From Diphasiastrum complanatum (Eukaryota; Streptophyta; Lycopodiopsida; Lycopodiales; Lycopodiaceae): 64,000 nt of DNA. The DNA is taken from positions 122,046 to 186,045 of the forward strand of contig MU831556.1 in the NCBI GenBank assembly GCA_029204225.1, given 5' to 3'. Positions within the stretch are counted from its first letter, which is position 1, and every line of letters starts with the position of its first letter. Both the position numbers and the translations under genes were made by a program. Below, piece after piece: positions 21,331 to 32,626 of this stretch. Under the pieces are notes generated by a model. It worked only from the letters and a program-made list of their open reading frames with translations, made no database searches and was not told where the DNA came from.

Positions 21331-21545
21331 GAAATTGAAGTATGGTAAAGCTTTCATGCTTATTATCCTTAATATATAAGATACACAGATTGGAAACATA
21401 GCTGAAGCTAAAACATCAAAAGAAGTTTGGGACATTTTGAACTCACTATATGATGTGAAGGACGTAACTACTAAGTTACATCTACGAAGGAAATTCTTCA
21501 CATTCGAGATGTCTACTAGTGATTCTCTTCATATACACATCAACC
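21331..21545 (+). pseudogene. Copia gag fragment in the right arm of inverted repeat 2
   Basis: It encodes KAFMLIILNI, a stop, then DTQIGNIAEAKTSKEVWDIL and LHLRRKFFTFEM, and ends in HINQ. It is the inverted partner of the N-terminal part of H2. Confidence 0.8.
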
Positions 21546-21549
21546 AAAA

Positions 21550-21892
21550 TGTGTTTCAAGAAGATTTAGAGATTGTGTTTAATAGTAGTCTATATGTTTT
21601 GTAGTTTTTTTCCCATAATTGCCAAAGAAGCAATTTGTCTAATATATAAGTTTGAAATTCGACTCATTTTGCACAAATGCTAGTGAAGCTCATACACGTA
21701 CTTTTTATGAATTTTGCTTGAAACTGAAAACCAAAATTTATGCACTTATTACCAACCTTCTGTATATATACACTCCATCATGTGTAAACAAGTTTAGTCC
21801 TTCGAGAATTATTCTAGTTCTATTGACACCATCTGAAATTCTTCACACTTTATTGAATAGAACAGAGGTTTTCAAGGCTTGACTAGACTCAG
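21550..21892 (+). repeat. Repeat block shared with 6770-7118
   Basis: It matches the distal part of inverted repeat 1 left arm (GCCAAAGAAGCAATTTGTC, then TATATACACTCCATCATG). It leads into H3 as that arm leads into H1. No gene seen. Confidence 0.75.
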
Positions 21893-22960
21893 AATAACAG
21901 TGTGCCAATCTCAATAAGTAACTCTGCCTCTTGCCGAGTGAAAGGATCTTATCACTCCTATCAATAATTTTGCTTTGAACAAACTCGAATTCTACCTTAT
22001 GACCTAAATCTGTAATTCTACTTACTGATAACATATTTGTAGAGAGTTTAGAAACATATAAGACTTTTAATAGTAATTTGAACTGATCATACTGGAATCA
22101 AGATCTTATAGTACCTTCACCTTCAATAGTGTGAGTACTATTGTCACCAAGATCAACACATTTCTTCATGTTGTAAGGCATGTAGGAGTTGAAGATCTCA
22201 CGTTGATTGGTCATTTGTTGAGTTGTTCCGTAATAAAAAAACCATGAATCATCCAAAAGTGCGCTTTGATCTTTGACCATGAATGCACCTTCGTCCACTT
22301 CGACCTGGGAGATGATGAAATTGTGTTTGCTTATTGTTCAAGTTGCTTGGCTACATTCTTCGCTTGGAGAATTCAACAATCCTTGATCTCATGGTTGTTA
22401 TGCTTGCAATATCTACAAAACACCTTCTTATTTGATTATGGATCTGATGATTGTGCTTGACTTTGAGTCTGCTTCTGATTCGTTGCAGCCTTCTTGGAGC
22501 ATTTCTACTTCTGTCGCTTAGAGCCTTTGTTGACATATAGAGCCAGAAAGGAGGAAGTATTCGGAGTGTCTCGACTTCTTCGATTATCTTTTGCAACAAC
22601 ATAGTGATAACTCTAGTAAGAGATAGACCTGTGTGTGTCGATATAATCATCACCCAATTTTCATGTATGTAGAGAGCAAACTTGAAAGGAATGTCATAAT
22701 TGCATCATGATCGTCTATGACTGATCCGACAATGGCCATTTGTTGCAAGAGATTCTTAATTAGGTTAATGTGTATATGAAGAGAATCACCAGTAGACATT
22801 TTGAATGTGAAGAATTTCCTTCGTAGATGTAACTTAGTAGTTACGTCCTTCACATCATATAGTGAGTTCAAAATGTCCCAAACTTCTTTTGATGTTTCAG
22901 CTTCAGCTATGTTTCCGATCTGTGTATCTCATATATTAAGGATAATAAGCATGAAAGCTT
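21893..22960 (-). pseudogene. Ty1/copia gag-pre-integrase remnant H3
   Basis: It is a direct duplicate of H2, with KAFMLIILNI (stop-containing), LHLRRKFFTFKM, the CCHC knuckle near 22440-22395, YYGTTQQMTNQREIFNSY and LLSVSRITDLGHKVEFEF. Open sub-frames are at 22871-22650, 22653-22351 and 22298-22098. Confidence 0.87.
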
Positions 22961-22984
22961 TACCGTCCTTCAATTTCCACCACA

Positions 22985-23485
22985 AGAACACATGTAGAAA
23001 ATATCCACACGAATATCCACGCACAATACAAAGGAGGACACGGGGGCCAAAAAAATTTGCGTGGATATATCCGTGGATTGGGTTGAATATTCGCATGGAT
23101 ATGGGCACGTGGATGTTCCACGCAAGTGTCATTTCGGCAGCAGATCAGCCGGATGTTGGAAAATTCAAATTGCATGGATTATCCATGCCAACTCCGACAA
23201 CCGGCAGCTAGGCAAACGTTGGACACCGGAGCCGGAAATAGAAAAATTAATTGCACATGGATAATCCACGCCATAGTAAACTTTTTAAAAAGAAGACTCG
23301 GCTTTCGCGTAGATTATTATCCACGCGAAAGTATTTTTATCCATGGGATATCTAGAGAGTTGGGGTGGTTAAGACTGCGTGGATCAATTTTTTTATATCC
23401 ACGCAATGCTCACGCAAATAACTTTCTGGATTTTTCCGCGTGGATTATCCATGCGTGGATAATCCACACAAATTTTTTGACCAAA
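22985..23485. repeat. Palindrome module K3
   Basis: It is full length and in the same orientation as K1. The centre reads CTTTCGCGTAGATTATTATC then CACGCGAAAG, a slightly decayed form of the perfect palindrome in K4. Confidence 0.85.
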
Positions 23486-23721
23486 AAAAAACCTTTGGCG
23501 CAAACCAAAATGTGGTTCGGTCCTAAATTAGAGATCGACTTTCTTTTTTCTGTTGTGTGAGAGAGAGAGAAAAAGAGAGTATATATGAGAGTGAAGGTGA
23601 GATGGGGGTGAATGTGAGGGAGAAATTTGATAGTGTTTAGGGTTTTTAGTTCATTGATGGATGTTAGTAGTATTGTCACTCTATAATAATTGACATTTTT
23701 TGGCAATTATTATGTAATCCT

Positions 23722-23907
23722 CTATGACTTTAGTGACAAATTGGGATCGAATGCCACCAGCCAAAAATTGTCCCACTTCATTATTATTGTTGCTAGAAAC
23801 ACCAAATCATGTGTAGATGTTGCAAATTGTTTTATGGTTGGATCTGGGGAATATGTGCAATGCACCACAAAAGAAGTGCATAAGTTTTGGTTTTTAGTTT
23901 CAAGCAA
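23722..23907 (-). pseudogene. 85-codon unknown reading frame, copy 4 (frameshifted)
   Basis: It has MLETKNQNLCTSFV then HCTYSPDPTIKQFATSTHDL and MKWDNFW. One base is lost after W, so the tail reads out of frame. Confidence 0.45.
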
Positions 23908-24785
23908 AATTCATAAAAAGTACGTGTATGAGCTTCACTAGCATTTGTGCAAAATGAGTCGAATTTCAAACTTATATATTAGACAAATTGCTTCTTTGGC
24001 AATTGTGGGTAAAAAAGTACAAAACATATAGAGTACTATGAAACAAGATCTCAAAATCTTCTTGAAGGGTCAATAAGTAACTAGAGCTTCGATGAGGGTT
24101 GAACCTTCACCAAAGAACTACCCCCGCATAAGTACTATAAATAATCATGCTTCACATGGTTTTAACCCTTTCTCGAGTCAATTTTGATGTTTTGTGTCTA
24201 TCAACTAGGTCCACGATGGTTCATAATGACATTGCACAACAAACTTACGTATGATGCAAACTAAACCTCGCAAACCTCAAGTTAAGCAGATTGTACTATT
24301 TTGAATCAATGGTAAACTTTGCAAAGAGTGGTTTGACTATTTTATTTAAAAAATAGCAATTCTGGTTTAAGGTATAATGGGCCGATTTTAATGTGCACTG
24401 TAACCTTGTAGTCCATAGGAGTGCCACACTCTACCCATCTTGAGGTCCACATAGGGTGGCTAACCTATGGGAAGAGGAAACATGATCCCCTATGACTATT
24501 CCTATGGTGGCAAGGGAGGCTTGATAGGCATGCAAAGTGAAAAATTTATTGCAGTAATATACAAAACGCATGAATGCCCATTGCTTAGAGTAATGGGTCA
24601 AGGAAAAACCACTTTTTCCATGCTAGGGAGCAGCAAAATATCATGTTGAGAAGGCATAAGTCACGAGCTTTGTTTTGAGGATTGGTGTCAGTAGAACTAG
24701 AATAATTCTCAAAGGACTGAACTTGTAACACATGATGGAGTGTATATATACAGAAGGTTGGTAATAAGTGCAGAGATTTTGGTAA
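23908..24785 (-). repeat. Repeat blocks, minus orientation, with a 24365-24660 plus insert
   Basis: 23908-24362 is the reverse complement of the 6480-6860 type. At about 24365 it switches to the GGTATAATGGGCCGATTTTA block in plus orientation, then back to a minus block near 24690-24785. I see only repeat sequence and no gene. Confidence 0.65.
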
Positions 24786-25399
24786 TAGTTATTGTGTTTT
24801 GCAGAGAAAATACATAATTAACTATTGGAAAACAACAAAGTAAAGAATGAAATAGATAGAAAAAAAAATGGTGCTGATTTAGAAATAAGTTTAGGCTGCC
24901 AATGTTTTTGTAACTGACTATCATTAAATAGAGCATTAAAGCACTCTCTATCTAAACATTTCAAAAAAAGCACTCCTAAAAACAAGATATCTGACATGAT
25001 AAGAACTTATGTTGAAAACTTCAATTTCCCTGTAGACAACTTCATCTTATCATAAATACCAAATCTCCAACTTTATGATCTTTTCTATTCAATCTCGATC
25101 ATGCCAATCCTTACGCCATACATTTTTTATGACTAATGCATCAACACAAAAACTACCACCAATCAACTTTTGCTAGATTTTTTAATATTTCAATAGTCTA
25201 CTAATATGGATTCTATCTTTGATGCCTTAGTAAGGATGATAAAGAGCTTCTAGAACCACTTCGGAGGATACTTCCTCCACCGAGAACAAAAAATAGAGAG
25301 ACACTAGAAAGAAAAATACAACACTACATAGGGTTGGAATTTTTAATTAGGTTTTAGCTCTTTCCTTTCAAGATTCAATCCTTGGAAGTACAATTGAAT

Positions 25400-25565
25400 G
25401 TGTGTGTGTCTGTGTGTGTGTGTGTGTGTGTGTGCACTTTTCTGTGTTTATATATATTTATATATTTATTAGTGTATGTGTGTGTGTGTGTATCAACTGA
25501 ATCAAAGGTATCTAAAATGTCAACTAATAAATTATGTGGATCTCTCTCTCTCTCTCTCTCCCTCT
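25400..25565 (+). repeat. (TG)n and (TC)n microsatellites in arm b
   Basis: The (TG)n region 25400-25434, a second TG tract near 25475-25490 and (TC)n at about 25541-25565 are the complement of the 51174-51342 arrangement. The lengths differ between arms. Confidence 0.95.
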
Positions 25566-26101
25566 CAAATAATTTGGAGTTTCTTAGACTAATTTGTTAG
25601 CATACATGCACAATAGGACTCATGTCTGCTAAGTGCTAAATATTACTCCTTGAACCTAATGGAATCACCATGCTCAATACCATTTCTCACAATTACCTAC
25701 AATTGAAGCAAAATAACACAAACATAACTATTTGAAGAGCTATGAGCATTTGATAACAAGGTATGATTTGCCAAGCTTTTAGAAAAAATCCAACATTTGC
25801 AAAGCAGGCATGTAATACATTCAGTTTAAACAAGTAATGTTTTGTATAGTCTATTGAATGTAAGTTCCTAGTGCTTTAGACCATATTGATGTTGAGAACT
25901 AGCATGAAGTATAGCTTCCTTTTCCAGCAATATTTTCATTTGAAAGCAATCATATTCAATCCTTCTTGGATAATAATAAATCGAGTTGACTAGACATATA
26001 TGGCCTAGAATCATGATTACAGTTTAAAGAGCATGGATTGAAGTGGCTAATATCTTAAGCATCAATACTTTTGGGCTAGAAGGGATTTTTAAAATTCTCA
26101 C

Positions 26102-27781
26102 CATCTCCAGCTCCTCCAAGGGAATATTTGCAAGCTCGTGTAGAAAGGTGAACTTGATATTTTTGGTCGTTGGAACATCTTTCTCAACATCATCTACTGG
26201 TCCAAATAGGTCCCAATAAGTGTGTTTGCATTCTTCTTGTACTATTGCTGCTTTGTTGGGTGTTGCTAAAAGAACATATGAGTTTTCAGCACATTGTCAA
26301 GCAGATGGAAACAATTTGCTCTTATTGGAAACAAACAACTAGAAATTTAGCTCAAATAAACATACATGATTAGATTTGAGCAACTATTAATGACATCTTG
26401 CTTTCTATTAATCTTGAGATGAAATCCACAACACTGCACGTATCAACACTGCCTTTAGTAAACACGATTCGCTTCGCATGACCTGAAGATTTACTCTGAG
26501 TGGATCTCGGAAGCAAAAGCTGTCTGCAGAAAATGAGAATCAAGAACATTTTTAGAAGCCACTGAACCATTGCAAATTATCATTTTTACCCGAAACAAGG
26601 CAGAAGGAAATTTTGATTATTTGTCACCACTGCATAATAACATATATGTGCCTGGAAATTTCCAACCTTTTTCTACCATGACCAATAGTCTTCTTTTCAG
26701 GTGAATGTTCATGAAGAATTGCAGCTTCTACAAAACTCAAAGAAGAGTTTTTCCGACTCATGTGCCGAACTATATAAAAAAAGTAATTTTCATCGTATTT
26801 CTCCCACTGCAGTCACCAATGTACACCAGGTAACTATAAATTATCACTTTTTATTTCTCACATATGGGAGATTAGACATGCGTTAAAATCAAAAGACCCT
26901 TCTTCAAACATTTGGAGAGCAATGCGCTTTATAATGTGACCTAGCTGTATAACCCACTATATATAATAAAGTTGACTTTAAATGCAGACGACAGAGAGCG
27001 ATATTACTACCAACAAGATCAAAAGCTTTGTACTCTAACCATACCAGTGGCATTTCAGACTCATAGTCTTCTAATGGGAAGTTAAGTTTCCCGGTGTGAC
27101 CAAGTTTAATTGCTGCCCTATCATAATTCCTGAGCCACAAAATAGTTCTAACACATTAGCAGACCAATGGAGTTATGAACTATATTTACGATGGTAATTT
27201 CATAAACCAGAAAGTCATTGAGAATCAGTTAACTGCCACCAGTTCACACAAACCTGGCTGCTGCTATCTCATTATGATAGGCACCTGCAAAGCAAAGTGG
27301 CGCTCATTAGCGTCAAGAATAAGTCATTTCCGAGCATCCTCGAGGTCTTGTTTTTTAATGAGGTTGTATCAATCCATAAATTCATTGTCACAAAAATCGT
27401 ACCAATGGAGAGCTGTCCTGGGTTAGCCGTTGCTCCAAAACGTTTGTCGCCTTTACTTCTCCTGTTATTGGAAACTGAAAAACCATATAAACTGGTTGCA
27501 TTTCAAACGTATGTAAGTAGCTTTGTAAACAAAATATAAAACGCTAGATCTTACAAAAAACATATCAAATCTGCTCAGGCCATAGCTACAGATCACTTTC
27601 GTTCTAAGAGACTTTACATGTAAATAGCTTTACAAATATCATCGATTTTTCACAATAATTATTTTTCAAAGAATTCATGTAATCCGGCGGAACATATTTT
27701 CTTTCCATACCAGATATTTGCTTCCCATCTTCCCGTTCGTTTTCTGTGATAAACACCTTTATACTTACTCCTCCCTGCCAT
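26102..27781 (-). CDS. AP2-domain transcription-factor gene, copy b (near complete)
   Basis: Minus-strand exons: 1 at 27781-27659 (MAGRSKYKGVYHRKRTGRWE, stop after 40 codons if unspliced), 1b at 27461-27403, 2 at 27284-27254 (31 nt), 3 at 27129-27045 (85 nt), 4 from about 26800, and 6 at 26265-26102 (164 nt). Exons 1b-2-3-4 join in frame with AG/GT borders and give QLSIG + AYHNEIAAAR + NYDRAAIKLGH ... ESEMPL + WEKYDE. The donor of exon 1 is unresolved. Exon 2 as a 31-nt mini-exon is known from APETALA2-type genes. Predicted nuclear DNA-binding regulator. It may be a pseudogene. Confidence 0.55.
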
Positions 27782-27999
27782 AGCTGCCCGTGAATTTCAC
27801 TCTCACGTAGAGTTAACCGGCAAAATCGACGTAGAGGATTGCGATTGCCTGAGAAAAAATTATTTGTAGTTGAAACTTACAATGAAGGAGCACGATAGCT
27901 AACTGTGATATGAAGTATGAAAAATCGGAGCTAGCGTGGTAGCAAAGATATGAGATACAATGTCACCCGAGTTAGACAAAATGGGTTTTCTAAAATTTT

Positions 28000-28107
28000 A
28001 TTGGTCCACGTATTTGATGGGCAGTTGAAAGGCAGTTCAAGTGAGGATGAAGGCAAAACACGTGCATTTTAGAGAGACTGAACACGAGCTTTCAGAAACT
28101 TCTGGAA
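28000..28107 (-). promoter_or_regulatory. Candidate promoter of AP2 copy b
   Basis: One perfect GAAnnTTCnnGAA heat-shock element at 28095-28107, a CACGTG G-box (about 28060-28065) and ATTGGTCC (CCAAT on the coding strand) near 28000. They are spaced as in copy e. Function inferred. Confidence 0.5.
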
Positions 28108-28328
28108 AGCGAACTTTCCACAGAGTGCGCGCAAGCGATGGATCGAGAGACAAGAATGTGAGTTTGAGAGATGGAGTTGAGAGATGGAGAATGTGTCTTC
28201 TTGTGGATTGGGAATGGTTGCTTTGATGAGATAGGAGGAAATTAAACACACGCTCTAATTCATTTTAATGTATCTTGTTTGCAGATAAGCGTATGATTTA
28301 TTCTGATTCATATTTGCTTTCCCGCCTC

Positions 28329-28332
<4 letters not shown>

Positions 28333-28394
<62 letters not shown>
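28333..28394 (+). repeat. (GA)31 microsatellite
   Basis: It is the partner of the CT tract 48359-48412 in arm e. Further short GA tracts are at 28608-28628 and 28660-28674. Confidence 0.97.
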
Positions 28395-28397
<3 letters not shown>

Positions 28398-29251
28398 GCA
28401 CCAAAGATGCCTTTGATGCTTACAATTCAAATGCTGGGGAGCGGCTGCTACACTCCTTGCAAATCGCTAAATAATTTTCTCTTTACTCTAGAGCTGGATT
28501 GAAAGATCATCAAGAACATATGCTGCCACGCTATTGATTGATCAGGGTTTTAGAGGCGGGAGGTGGCAGTAGTAATCTGCAGCAATAACCCAGTTACAAA
28601 CGCGATGAGAGAGAGAGAGAGAGAGAGGTTAATGCGATTGAGAGACTAAGAGGACGCGAGAGAGAGAGAGAGAGCGCGCACAGGTTGCAGAACGTGAGAG
28701 GAGAGAAGATTTGAAAGAGCGGGGAGATATTGAAGATTTAGGGTCTTTAATCTTAGAGTTTCTTTTTAGGCCAGGTATCTAAAATGTGAATTAATAAAAT
28801 TGACTTCAATCACTATGTGATCTCTCGCTCTCTCTCTCTCAAATAATTGGGGATTTCTTAAACTAATTATCACTTAGATTACATACACAATAGGAGTCAT
28901 ATACTCCTTAAACCTGATGGAATCACCATGCTCAATAATTATCACCATTTCTCACAATTACCTAAAATCGAAGCAAAGAAACACAAACATAACTATTCGA
29001 AGAGCATTTGATCACAAGGTATGATTCAGACCCTATTGATGTTGAGAGCTAACATAAAGTACGGCTTGCTTTTCCTGCAACATTTTCATATGAAATCAAT
29101 CTTCTTGGATCCTTCTTGGATAACAAGAAAGCAAGTTGACTAGTCATATATGGCCTAGAAACATGATTACAGTTTAAAGAGGATGGATTGAAGTGGCTAA
29201 TATCTTAAAAATCAACACTTTTAGGCTAGAAGGGATTTTCAAAATTCTCAC

Positions 29252-29415
29252 CATCTCCAGCTCTTCCAAGAGAATATTTACAAGTGCGAGTAGAAAGAGA
29301 AACTTGATTTTTCTAATGGTTGGAATAACATTCTCAACATCTTCTACTGGTCCAAATAGGTCCCTATAAGCGTTTTTGCGTTATTCTTGTACTACTACTG
29401 CTTTGTTGGATGTAG
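29252..29415 (-). pseudogene. Type 2 paralogue of AP2-gene exon 6 (arm b)
   Basis: It is 164 nt with conserved acceptor and donor on the minus strand. It encodes FGPVEDVENVIPT and EELEM. The stop after VVQE is shared with the other type 2 copies. Confidence 0.6.
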
Positions 29416-30770
29416 CTTAAAAAACATATGAATTTTCAGCACATTGTTAAGGAGATGGAAAACATTTGGACATATTGGAAACAAACAACGAGTGGAGTTT
29501 AGCAACTATTAATGACATCTTGCTTTCTATAAATATTGAGATAAAAAGCATAGTGTTTTACGTATCATCACTACCTTTAGTGATAACGATTCGCTTCACA
29601 TCACCTGAAGATTCGCTCTGATTGGAGCTCGTAAGCAAAAGTTGGCTAAAGAAAATGAGAATAAAAACATTTTTAGCAGCCACAGAACCATGAAAATTAT
29701 CTATCCATAACAAGGCCAATGGAAATTTTGAATATTTATCACCACTGCATAATAACATACAAATCATGAGGTTTGACTCACAAAGTATCATGCAACCACA
29801 ATGCTCATACAGAGAGTCTACCACCATACTCTCGACCAACTGACTCGTCCCCAATCGAACTTGACCACAAGTGGACCACATGAGCGACATGGCTCAAACT
29901 GAGAAAATCCCACTACCACAATGAGACTTACATCCTCCATCTAGCTAGGCTGACATCCTATCAGACACTTACAAGTACGAACCTGTAAAGCTGATATAAA
30001 TGAGCAGCTGAGGCTCAACCTGAGGAAATCTTACTGCCACCATAAGATTGCACCCTCACCAGATAGATAGCTAGTAGAAAATGACAAGTCAATCAGCATA
30101 AATGACTACTTTGTTTTACTATAGCAAATGCACAACCACATAAAACTCCGACTCAGATCTAAACTCCTGTGACAAGGCAACATGCAAGCCCACACACACT
30201 CACGCAAACCAACACGAATGATTAAGCATCAAATACATGACCAAGGCCTGCCCATAAGTGGTATCCTGTCGTACCAGAACCTGTGCCACCTTGTAGATCT
30301 GCTGCTACACCACTGGTCACCAAATCACGTCCTTAACCATGGCCTGCACCTGTACCAAGATGCTCTCATGTCCAAGCATATCCAACTGTCCAATAAGTCC
30401 TGAAAGTTGATCCCTCGTACTGAGGTATATAGCTCAGAGTGACTTCCTCTAGGCTTATCCCTGATCTCACCACTTGAGAATTTGCACCATGGAAATTCCA
30501 ATACATGTGCCAAGCCTAGACTATTGCAAATACAGCCAACTGCATGAAAGCTATAGATAGCTTATCCACGCCCGTGATGGTAGATGCCTCCCCATCGATG
30601 CCAATGTCCAAAATTGGCCCCTTGCTGTAATGCCAACCTGTAATCCCAAATGAGCACACCATGAAGTCCTCGCCATCAGTGTCCCCTGCGGTAGTAGATC
30701 AGTAGCAAAACACCCATCATAGTTTTTGCCCTCTGATCACACCCCGTGCGATCTCCAGCAGGTCTCCAAC
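29416..30770 (-). repeat. Module J, copy 2
   Basis: In minus orientation it includes MSLMWSTCGQVRLGTSQLVE (29890) and the HVLEFPWCKFSSGEI stretch (30513-30325). It contains the full TGATATAAATGAGCAGCTGA segment absent from copy 1. Unidentified; many stops. Confidence 0.55.
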
Positions 30771-31535
30771 CTACAGCTAGCTCTCAAAGCTTCGCACTTT
30801 GTCCATTTGCGTTTGCAATGTTTTGATTCCATCATGAATCCCACCTATAAGTCATGTCCATGCAATGACTCAAGTCCAGTATGAAATAGCTGCCCCCTGA
30901 TGGTCATCCCATGTCATCCTGTAGTGTTATCCCTACCAAGTATTTCAATGCCATCTCTGATCACAAATATTTGGGCATCTACCCTGTAGTGCCCACCTGT
31001 ATTCGCCCAAGCTAACTCCAAGCTACTCCAGTGAATGGTTCCAGACCACTCCCTAAGAATACACTGAGATGTGAACTCCAAAGCCACCATCAAGTCCCTC
31101 ACATGACGGTGCATGCCAATATCCGTCCAAGTGAACCTGTGAGATCTTCCATGGCCCAAACCAAACGATCTACGACCTATCATCCCTGATGCAACACTGA
31201 TATGACAAATTGACTTGACTTACCCAAACTGGCAGTTGAACTGTATCTCTCCGATGACAAACCTGATACACTGCTCCACAGCTACAATGACTTGATTATA
31301 ATTGACTTACCGACTGTAAAACCACAAAATCATCACACTCACCACTCACCAAGTGCATCCAAAGTGTGATTATTGACCCGTTCTTCATCCTCTGCATGTC
31401 CCACACATAGCTTGTCCAATGCAAGTCCGCTATCTTGCCCAATGGCTTCCAACTGGCACCACCTCGCACTTCCATCACCCGTGATCGCCAATATGTGTGT
31501 ACCTTCAAGCTAGCCAATATGTGTGCACCTTGAAG
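30771..31535 (-). other. Module L, copy 2 (unidentified)
   Basis: Open frames at 31517-31296 (73 codons) and 31183-30914 (89 codons) match copy 1. At the right end a short segment with AATATGTGTG and ACCTT is tandemly duplicated (31490-31535) just before the copia-3 integrase begins. Confidence 0.4.
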
Positions 31536-31536
31536 G

Positions 31537-32625
31537 ACCCCACCACAAAATGAAGTGGCTAAAAGGAAGAATAAGACTTTAGGTGAAAGTGCTTAAGCTA
31601 TGATGTTAAGTGCTAATCTTGAAAAACCATTTTGGGATCAAGCTTTGTTGTGTGCCAATTTCTTGTGCAATAGGTGGCCGAGTGCTATTTTGGATGGAAG
31701 GACACCTTTTGAGATGCTATTCAAGAGGAGGCCGAGTGTTAACTTTCTAAGAACGTTTGGATGCATATGCTATGTCAACATTACTCTTGATAATAGGACC
31801 AAGGAGGATCCATCTTCAAGCAGAGGTATTTTTGTTGGATATAGTGAGGTGAGTAAAGCCTACAAGGTTTACATTCCTTCTACTAACAAGGTGATTGTTG
31901 GTAGAGATGTCATTTTTTATGAGGGAACATTCCAAAAGTTTTTTCAAACATGATTGATGGAAGTGTGGATGGAACTAACATTCTTGATGTTGATGAAAAT
32001 GATCCTATTTTTGATGGTGATGATGATGGACCTTCATCAAGCCAAAAGCCAAGGAGAACATCAAGAGAAAGACAAGTACCTTCAAGGCTCACATATGATC
32101 AAAAGGGTAAGCAAGTAGTTTTTGGAAATTATGTTGCCTCTTTGGATGAGCCTACAAGTGTAGATCAAGCAAGGAAAGAAGAGGAGTGGATCCAAGCAAT
32201 GGATCTTGAGTATCGAACTCTTATGAAGAGTGAAAGAACTTTTGGAGGATCTTCTTGTGTACATGGAGCTATGCAAGTGGATGGGATGTTATTTTGCTGT
32301 AAAATCAAGTATTGGATCTGGAAGACAAATTTTGTTCAATGACTTTAATGGTCAAGTTGAAGATCAAGAGGTTGATCTCAAATCTCTTCAACTAGTCAAA
32401 AGGGAAGTTGGCAATTTGGAACTAGTCAAGAGCATCAAAGGAGAGGTAATTGGCAAAGGTGTTATGGATATGATTTTACAGCATATTGAAGACTCAAGTA
32501 AGCTCAAAGGAGTAGCAAGGAAGTATTTTTCAAGTTTACTTTACTTTTTCTATCTCATGTTTGAGCAATTTCATGTGGATGTGTGCAAATTGTAAATATA
32601 TGGTAAAACTAGCTACATTGGTGTG
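31537..32625 (+). mobile_element. Ty1/copia fragment copia-3 (no LTR)
   Basis: It is a near copy of copia-2 from the integrase tail to the non-copia insert: KPFWDQALLCANFLCNRWPS, TFGCICYVNITLDNRTKEDP, VSKAYKVYIPSTNKVIVG, EWIQAMDLEYRTLMKSER. A frameshift lies near 31940. The RNase H tail and LTR are missing: at 32627 the sequence switches to AP2 exon 3 with its acceptor. Confidence 0.82.
32230..32595 (+). other. 121-codon open frame inside copia-3 (unidentified)
   Basis: It reads SSIGSGRQILFNDFNGQVED, VDLKSLQLVKREVGNLELVK, VMDMILQHIEDSSKLKGVAR and ends YFFYLMFEQFHVDVCKL. It occupies the place of the RT. In copia-2 the same frame is shortened by about 15 nt near 16385. No family recognised. 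Confidence 0.35.
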
Positions 32626-32626
32626 T

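Larger units (their letters stand above)
20202..21545. repeat. Inverted repeat 2, right arm
   Basis: This is the reverse complement of the left arm: GGGCCGATTTTA block, 85-codon frame, TTCTCTCTCTC block, the CGAACCACATTTTGGTTCG block, K2 and the gag edge. It ends abruptly at 21545 in the middle of the gag frame (HINQ), where another repeat begins. Confidence 0.85.
24786..30844 (-). repeat. Large inverted duplication, arm b (about 6.06 kb)
   Basis: It is the reverse complement of 45888-51967 along its entire length. In coding direction it carries: L edge, J, type 2 exon, GA/CT tracts, AP2 promoter, AP2 gene b, downstream block, GA/CA tracts and AT-rich module. By eye the arms are almost identical except for microsatellite lengths and rare substitutions. 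They are separated by 15.0 kb. Confidence 0.9.

Noticed and set aside
21133-21379. Open frames with repeated WII/WIFVW words (also 22801-23560, 52632-53493)
   Set aside because: They translate the GTGGAT/ATCCAC palindromes of the K modules on either strand. Only the part after KAFMLIIL is copia gag.
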